Positions 59,034-64,000 of a stretch of 64,000 bases of DNA are shown piece after piece (positions within the stretch are counted from its first letter, which is position 1; each line of letters starts with the position of its first letter). Source of the stretch: Flavobacteriales bacterium (GTDB lineage Bacteria; Bacteroidota; Bacteroidia; Flavobacteriales_G; JALEGO01); the NCBI GenBank assembly GCA_020628935.1, contig JAHDEG010000004.1:183192-247191 (forward strand), read 5' to 3'. The position numbers and the translations under genes are program-made. The notes below the pieces were generated by a model. The model had not been told where the DNA came from, did not search any database, and saw only the letters and a program-made list of their open reading frames with translations.

Positions 59034-62000
59034 GTGGGTAAATTAATATTATATATTCTAGCAACAGCTCTATTTACTAGCATACTCCCACAAAATGTTA
59101 GAGCTCAAATAGGCGTGCCTACAGCTGAACCTGTAGATAATCTACCAACCCCAGAATTACCAGAACAAATACAATTCCCCGATACAAACGAAAGCCAAAT
59201 ACCACAAAATACCGAAACACCTGATTCTGAAGAAACTAACATACTGAGCTCAGAACTAGAAAACGAAAAAAAAGAAAAGCTCAACTTAGATATGAGCTTT
59301 ACAAAGTATAAAACTGATCACAATCCTTCGGAAGTATATTTTAATGTTCTAAAAATCACAAACAACACCAATAAACCTATACAAGGTTTATTACGAATTA
59401 GCATCCCCGAGAATTGGACAAGAGTTTTGCAAATCGTAGGTGACGCACAAATGACAATTGCCCCAGGAAAAACTGAATACATCCCAGTACGTTTAGGTTT
59501 ACCAAAGCTTATTACAGGGGGGCTTGCTTACGTTATAAGCGCAGAATTTGTTGATAATGAAGATGTTCTTTTAACACCAAGTGCATACTGCTATATAAAT
59601 ATCCCTAGAGTATCTGAATGGAAATTAAAAACAGAGACTAGATATTTTTATGTTAGTGAAACAGAAACTTTAAAGAAAGTAGGTTTTCGATTTGAAAATA
59701 GAGGAAACGCACAAGAAAATCTGAAAATCGATATTGAACTTGGTAAAAACTTAGAAGTACCTGGCGTAACACTAAGAAACATAGTTACTAGCTTAATATT
59801 GGCACCTTACTCTGACACGACTATTGAGTACCAAGTAAAATACAACCCAGAATATACAGAAGTGCCAAGCATTAGCGATAACAGAATAGTTGTAAAAGCA
59901 CAGGGTGAAGATGACAAATTACCCAAAAGTGTGAATTTCTGGTTTGAACAAATTAAAAGTAGACATGAGAATGAACTTGTTGAAACTGAATCACCACTTA
60001 TTGTATCACTAAACGTTTACAACCTACTCACAGAAGACGGAGTAATAACAGTACAAGGAGGAATAAGAGGAACAATATTATTAAATAATAATAGAAATAT
60101 AAGATACCAGTTTTTTAACGGTAACATATTTAATATTAACTCAGACAGAACATTCAGACAAAACTACTATGACTTTTCACGATTTTTTGTCGGATATAAC
60201 ACAAAAAACTGGGGAATTGGTTTAGGAGATGTAAACGTTTCTGGGTGGATGGTACCTGCTGGAGGTAGAGGGATTAATGGATATTACAAAAAAGGAGACC
60301 ACTCACTAATGGCTGGTGCAACAAGAAACATATTTAACCCTGTATACTCCGTTGGAGGAACTTACACCTATCGTATTTTACCAAATATGACTTTACTATC
60401 TGGTATTACTCTAAGATTAGATAATGTCAGAAATTACACCTCTATAATTCCATCCCTTGGTGCTCGATACAGGTTTAATAAACAATCTGCAAGTGCGTTA
60501 TTCTCTATCTCTAACATAAACTTGGCTGGCAATAATATCGTTGGTTATGGCCATAGACTAAACTACAACAGTACCTACTTCAAAAACTTTACTATTAATG
60601 CCAACAATCAATACACAAACCGCAATTTTTTAGATGTTGGAGGTAACAATAGTGTATCAAACCTTGGAGTTATTTACGCGCTTAAAAACGCACAAACCTT
60701 AACATTACAGTATTCAAGTGTACTTTCTAAGCCATCAACAATAGGAGCAAATGCGACTATACTTGATTTAGGAAGAAGAGACTTTCATATTATAAATACT
60801 ATATACTCAAGATCATTTGAAAACGGACTAACGTTTAATGGTGGGCCAGGATATCAGTATTATTATTATGAAGATAACTTTTCATTCTCACCACAGTTTC
60901 AAAGCGACAATTATCAAGCGATGCTTGGCATCAGCAAAAGAAACATGAAAAAAAGACAAAACTCAATCAATGGTAATGTAGTATTAGCTTATACCTACTT
61001 AACCACTTTTGAGGGTGGCGTACCAACCGAACAAGACCCATATTTAAATGCAAGTTTCACGCTAAATAACAGATGGAATAGAAGCGGACTACTATTAGGT
61101 TATTACTACGGAGCTCCAAGCTACACTACACAAAGATATTTTGCCAATGGTGGAGAAGGAAATAAAAGTATTAGAATTAACCCATACTTTAACCAGACAT
61201 TTTATGAAAACAAGCTAAATGTAAACCTAAATGCTGCTTATTGGTATCAAGTAAATGATAAAACAACACGAATTACTCTATATTCCTTTTTAGAATATAT
61301 ACTAGAAAAAGGATGGAGCTTAAACGCCAACGTTTTACTATATAATTATGCAAGAGTAGAGGCAGAAGCTGGACGACAGAGCTATACAGACATAAACCTT
61401 AACTTAGGCGTTCAAAAAATGTTTGACCTACCTCAACCCAGAGGAAGATATCATGATGTAAAGGTTGTATTTTTTAAAGATGTAAATGGTAATAGAGTAA
61501 AAGACGAAAATGAAGTTGGAATACCTAACATCATAGTAAAAATAGAAAACAAAAAAGACTCACTAAATATATCAGCAGATCAGTTTTACAGCCTTAATTT
61601 AATGACTGATCAGTTCGGACAAATAGAATGCATCAGAATGCCAGCCGATGCATACCATTTAAGCACCAACCAAATAGAAGGTATGGGCGAGTATATTAGC
61701 GAGCTTGGTGAAGAATTTGATATTACAGTAGATGAAGACAAAGTTTTATATGTTCCCTACATAAAATCAAATAAGGTATACGGTAAAATTGTAATAAAAA
61801 GAGATCCGTTTTCTTCTATGGGCTATGTTTCTCCAGGTAATATTAGAATAACAGCAACAGATACCCGTGGTAACGAATATGCTACATTGAGCGATAAAGA
61901 CGGTAATTTCTTGCTATTTGCACCTCAAGCAGGAAGATATACCGTAAAAATTAAAAATATTTTTGGTGATAAATTCAAACTTCGTCAAAAAGAATTTGTA

Positions 62001-62555
62001 ATTGATTTCAATGGTTTAAAAGAGTTTAAAATAACTTTTTTGTTCGAAGAAAATAAAAGAAAAATAAACTTTAAAGGTGATATTAACGGTTTTAATTTTG
62101 CAGAAGAAAATAACAAAAATGAAGATGGCAACAACACTGCTAATAATTCAGCGGATGAAGAATCCAATTCAAGCAATACATCTACCGAAACAAACGCTGC
62201 CGACAGAGCAAATGAAGCATTAGGAGGCTTTGATGAAATAGCTGAACTAGGGCCTACCCCGTTCCGAAAAGACAGAATCTTCTTTATGGTTCAAGTTGGA
62301 GCTTACAACCTTGAGAAATCTGCCGATATTGTTCAGCAACTAAGGAGCACAGGTAAGTTTGAAGAATCAATTACCCCCTACGGATTAACTCGTTTTACAC
62401 TTGGTGAATTTGCAAGCCGAGCAGAAGCGGAAGCAGAAAAACAACGTTTAGTTAACGATGGCACTTTGCCAAATACTCAGTACATTACAGTTGTTGGTGA
62501 ATATTTTGGCAAGTACCTCACTGCAGATGAAGCCGAAGCACTAAAAAATGATTAA
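59034..62555 (+). CDS. Large outer-membrane barrel protein with Ig-like, SdrD-B-like and SPOR domains; usher-like candidate
   Basis: A 1,173-residue protein starting at GTG with a signal peptide (to NVRAQ). Order: Pro/Glu-rich linker (25-80); one or two Ig-like domains (about 85-315, ITNNTNKPIQGLLRISIPENW, then RFENRGNAQENLKIDIEL); a beta-barrel (about 325-790; GIGLGDVNVSGWMVPAGGRGINGYYKKG, many alternating aromatic strands); an SdrD-B-like domain (about 805-880, FFKDVNGNRVKDENEVGIPN); a CarboxypepD-like domain (about 912-1000); acidic Asn-rich linker (about 1020-1065); and a SPOR domain (about 1080-1165, FFMVQVGAYNLEKSADIVQQL) that would bind denuded peptidoglycan. Chaperone-usher ushers share the barrel + post-barrel Ig-domain plan; a SPOR anchor is not known to me in ushers. 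Assignment as an usher is inference. Confidence 0.7.
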   Translation: MGKLILYILATALFTSILPQNVRAQIGVPTAEPVDNLPTPELPEQIQFPDTNESQIPQNTETPDSEETNILSSELENEKKEKLNLDMSFTKYKTDHNPSEVYFNVLKITNNTNKPIQGLLRISIPENWTRVLQIVGDAQMTIAPGKTEYIPVRLGLPKLITGGLAYVISAEFVDNEDVLLTPSAYCYINIPRVSEWKLKTETRYFYVSETETLKKVGFRFENRGNAQENLKIDIELGKNLEVPGVTLRNIVTSLILAPYSDTTIEYQVKYNPEYTEVPSISDNRIVVKAQGEDDKLPKSVNFWFEQIKSRHENELVETESPLIVSLNVYNLLTEDGVITVQGGIRGTILLNNNRNIRYQFFNGNIFNINSDRTFRQNYYDFSRFFVGYNTKNWGIGLGDVNVSGWMVPAGGRGINGYYKKGDHSLMAGATRNIFNPVYSVGGTYTYRILPNMTLLSGITLRLDNVRNYTSIIPSLGARYRFNKQSASALFSISNINLAGNNIVGYGHRLNYNSTYFKNFTINANNQYTNRNFLDVGGNNSVSNLGVIYALKNAQTLTLQYSSVLSKPSTIGANATILDLGRRDFHIINTIYSRSFENGLTFNGGPGYQYYYYEDNFSFSPQFQSDNYQAMLGISKRNMKKRQNSINGNVVLAYTYLTTFEGGVPTEQDPYLNASFTLNNRWNRSGLLLGYYYGAPSYTTQRYFANGGEGNKSIRINPYFNQTFYENKLNVNLNAAYWYQVNDKTTRITLYSFLEYILEKGWSLNANVLLYNYARVEAEAGRQSYTDINLNLGVQKMFDLPQPRGRYHDVKVVFFKDVNGNRVKDENEVGIPNIIVKIENKKDSLNISADQFYSLNLMTDQFGQIECIRMPADAYHLSTNQIEGMGEYISELGEEFDITVDEDKVLYVPYIKSNKVYGKIVIKRDPFSSMGYVSPGNIRITATDTRGNEYATLSDKDGNFLLFAPQAGRYTVKIKNIFGDKFKLRQKEFVIDFNGLKEFKITFLFEENKRKINFKGDINGFNFAEENNKNEDGNNTANNSADEESNSSNTSTETNAADRANEALGGFDEIAELGPTPFRKDRIFFMVQVGAYNLEKSADIVQQLRSTGKFEESITPYGLTRFTLGEFASRAEAEAEKQRLVNDGTLPNTQYITVVGEYFGKYLTADEAEALKND

Positions 62556-62610
62556 ACTTTGAGCTTCTGTCAGAAGCATTTCCGGCAATACGCTCCTAGT
62601 TTTTTTATTT

Positions 62611-62999
62611 AACCAAAGTAAAAAATTGCATTGTAAATGGCTCCCAAGCTTGCCTTTAAAATACGTTTTTTACTAAATGGTTAAACTTCAAAAAGCTACC
62701 GCTACTTTCCGGGCTAAACATCTTGTTAAAGCTGAACAATCTTTGTATTAACCTGTGTTAGACTTAAAATATACTTTCTTTTGAATTATCAAGGTGTTTC
62801 TTCCAGGCTTAATTGTGAAGGAATAACAAAGCTATTTCGATATAATTAGAACAAAAAATAAGCACTTCAGAAACAAATCCCCTTGCGGGAAGCATTTAAA
62901 AATCAGGTTATTAAAAAATGAAAAGCGATAGGGATTGACGCGGATACCCTGCAACGCAGTGAAGCGTATGAGCAAAAAGCCCGCCCCACATTTGTGGGG
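62611..62999. repeat. Dispersed inverted-repeat element, copy B (composite)
   Basis: The 459-base gap after the SPOR gene holds no gene. Positions 62748-62900 match the opposite strand of copy A (10443-10597) at most positions, including TATTTCGATATAATTA and GAAACAAATCC. Positions about 62611-62665 resemble copy A in direct orientation (AAAGTAAAAA, GCATTGTAAATGG), so B combines two half-elements facing each other. Downstream, GGGATTGACGCGGATACCC...AAAAGCCCGCC and the palindrome CCCCACATTTGTGGGG (62984-62999) follow; I recall similar GGGATTGA..GCCCG elements in other Bacteroidota genomes. Right after the SPOR gene stop, GCTTCTGTCAGAAGC (62563-62577) is a perfect hairpin without T tract. Confidence 0.75.
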
Positions 63000-63014
63000 A
63001 TTGCCCTAATATTT

Positions 63015-64000
63015 TTAATGCTTAACTAGCTTTATAGTTTGTATTGTACGCTCTCGTCCCATGAGGTTAACAAAGTATATTCCAGCTGGTAATTCTTGCG
63101 TATTCAACTCTTCAGAAAGCTGACTGAACGTATCGCTTAACAATAATTTACCACTAACATCAAATATAGTAATATCATAACTTTCGTCTAATAAATCCCT
63201 TTTAATAGTAATATTACCATTGGTAGGATTTGGAAAAACCTGAATGTTATTTCCCTCTAAATCTTGCACAGAGTTTGCAGATTCGCCATCGTAACAAACA
63301 TTTAATTTCCATGAATTTAAAAAGCCACCATCAAAGAAACTATTATCTTGCACAGAGAGCGTCCAAACGCCTGTTGGGTTTTCACCATTAAAAACGCTAA
63401 AGCTATTTAAAGGCTTAAACATTTCTGAACTAACTGCGGGGCAAGGTATTGTTGAATAAGCATTTACTGATTCATCATTAAAATTTAGCAATAGGCTGTC
63501 ACTACTAATACATGATCCTTTGTAAAACTCTACAGTAGTGCCCTGAGGAGATTTTAATGTAATGGTTAAATCAGGTAAATAATTATGCAATAGGCTTAAT
63601 TCTTTAATACTAACATCAGAAATTTCTCCAGAACCAGAGAAATGAATGCTAGATGTTACCACTGAAGTTCCGTTAGATATGATCTCTTTAGGTGTGTGGT
63701 TAGAACTTAAGATTTCACATATGTCTTTATTGGTGTCGAAAGCAAAAACCTCCGAAATATTTTCTGAATTGCATGCATTAATCGATTTAACTCTCCAGTA
63801 ATATAGCATATCTACTTCTAATCCGGTTACATTTACAGTTGTTAATGTAGTTTGTGTATCAAAAACGATATTCGTAAACGCAGTATCAGTTGCTACTTCA
63901 ATTTCATAGTTGACAGAATTACTAGGTAAGGCATTCCACAACAATGTTGGGTTCACAACTTGATTAATGCTGTTGTTTGAAGGACTGCTTAATACCAATG
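63015..64000 (-). CDS. T9SS-exported protein with FN3, P-domain and sorting domain (N-terminus beyond window)
   Basis: The C-terminal 328 codons of a secreted protein that runs off the right edge. Visible: an FN3-like domain (LLWNALPSNSVNYEIEVATD, YYWRVKSINACNSENISEVFAF), a proprotein-convertase P domain (SSIHFSGSGEISDVSIKEL, LPDLTITLKSPQGTTVEF, NPTGVWTLSVQDNSFFDGGFLNSWKLNVC), and a T9SS type A sorting domain (VFPNPTNGNITIKRD, LPAGIYFVNL, TIKLVKH). In Bacteroidota this C-terminal trio is typical of secreted metalloproteases (M12B/M43-like) and subtilisins; the catalytic part is not in the window. Confidence 0.88.
   Translation of the reverse strand, partial: LVLSSPSNNSINQVVNPTLLWNALPSNSVNYEIEVATDTAFTNIVFDTQTTLTTVNVTGLEVDMLYYWRVKSINACNSENISEVFAFDTNKDICEILSSNHTPKEIISNGTSVVTSSIHFSGSGEISDVSIKELSLLHNYLPDLTITLKSPQGTTVEFYKGSCISSDSLLLNFNDESVNAYSTIPCPAVSSEMFKPLNSFSVFNGENPTGVWTLSVQDNSFFDGGFLNSWKLNVCYDGESANSVQDLEGNNIQVFPNPTNGNITIKRDLLDESYDITIFDVSGKLLLSDTFSQLSEELNTQELPAGIYFVNLMGRERTIQTIKLVKH

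Noticed and set aside
62563..62577. Perfect hairpin after the SPOR gene as its terminator
   Set aside because: The one-base loop and lack of a following T tract do not fit an intrinsic terminator; it may belong to the repeat region.

Overview
The window is AT-rich DNA from a member of the Bacteroidota, most likely a Flavobacteriales-type marine or aquatic bacterium. The evidence is a type IX secretion / gliding locus (PorP/SprF-like protein, GldK, GldL, GldM, GldN), several secreted proteins with T9SS C-terminal sorting domains, an SPI/SPII-rich set of Bacteroidota lipoproteins, a miaB - sigma54 activator - lptE - TPR - secG - groESL cluster, and promoters with the Bacteroidota -7 consensus TAnnTTTG. 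No plasmid, phage, IS transposase, CRISPR array, rRNA or tRNA was seen.

Layout. 1-5.8 kb (minus): the N-terminal 1,810 residues of a giant secreted adhesin-like protein with two blocks of thrombospondin type-3 calcium-binding repeats, preceded by a small Pro-rich protein with a PID-CTERM-like tail. 5.9-9.25 kb (minus): urocanate hydratase, a 59-residue Cys-rich DUF5522-like protein and a metal-dependent amidohydrolase, joined by TAATG stop/start overlaps and divergent from rlmN (9.3-10.3 kb). A dispersed inverted-repeat element (10.33-10.60 kb) separates rlmN from a lipoprotein gene. 11.2-17.6 kb (minus): groEL, groES, secG, TPR protein, lptE, sigma54 activator and miaB. 17.8-27.7 kb (plus): topA, a ureohydrolase-fold protein with degenerate metal ligands, porP/sprF, gldK, gldL, gldM and gldN, i.e. 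the core of the secretion/gliding motor, with hairpin terminators in several of the gaps. 27.9-34.2 kb: valS, an AsmA-family protein (minus) and a CPBP membrane protease. 34.4-42.2 kb (minus): a very basic repeat protein, then an apparent extracellular nuclease/uptake operon (lamin-tail protein, TonB-dependent receptor, T9SS-exported endonuclease I, EEP-family nuclease). 42.4-43.8 kb: glycosyltransferase and a decayed gene. 44-49.7 kb (plus): sucA, a small Cys-rich lipoprotein, sucB and a cation/proton antiporter. 49.7-53.8 kb (mostly minus): O-methyltransferase, M16 peptidase, heptosyltransferase-like GT9, a tiny membrane protein and an M23 peptidase. 53.8-57.5 kb (plus): small outer-membrane-type protein, ligA, a MORN/YwqK-like lipoprotein and a DUF2141 lipoprotein.

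57.6-62.6 kb (plus) is the best candidate for an undescribed system: two small secreted beta-rich proteins sharing a C-terminal beta-strand motif, followed by a 1,173-residue protein that combines Ig-like domains, an outer-membrane beta-barrel, SdrD-B/CarboxypepD-like domains and a terminal SPOR domain. I read it as a possible usher-like surface-fibre assembly system; this is an inference from architecture. A second, divergent copy of the dispersed repeat (62.6-63.0 kb) follows, and the window closes inside a T9SS-exported protein with a P-domain.
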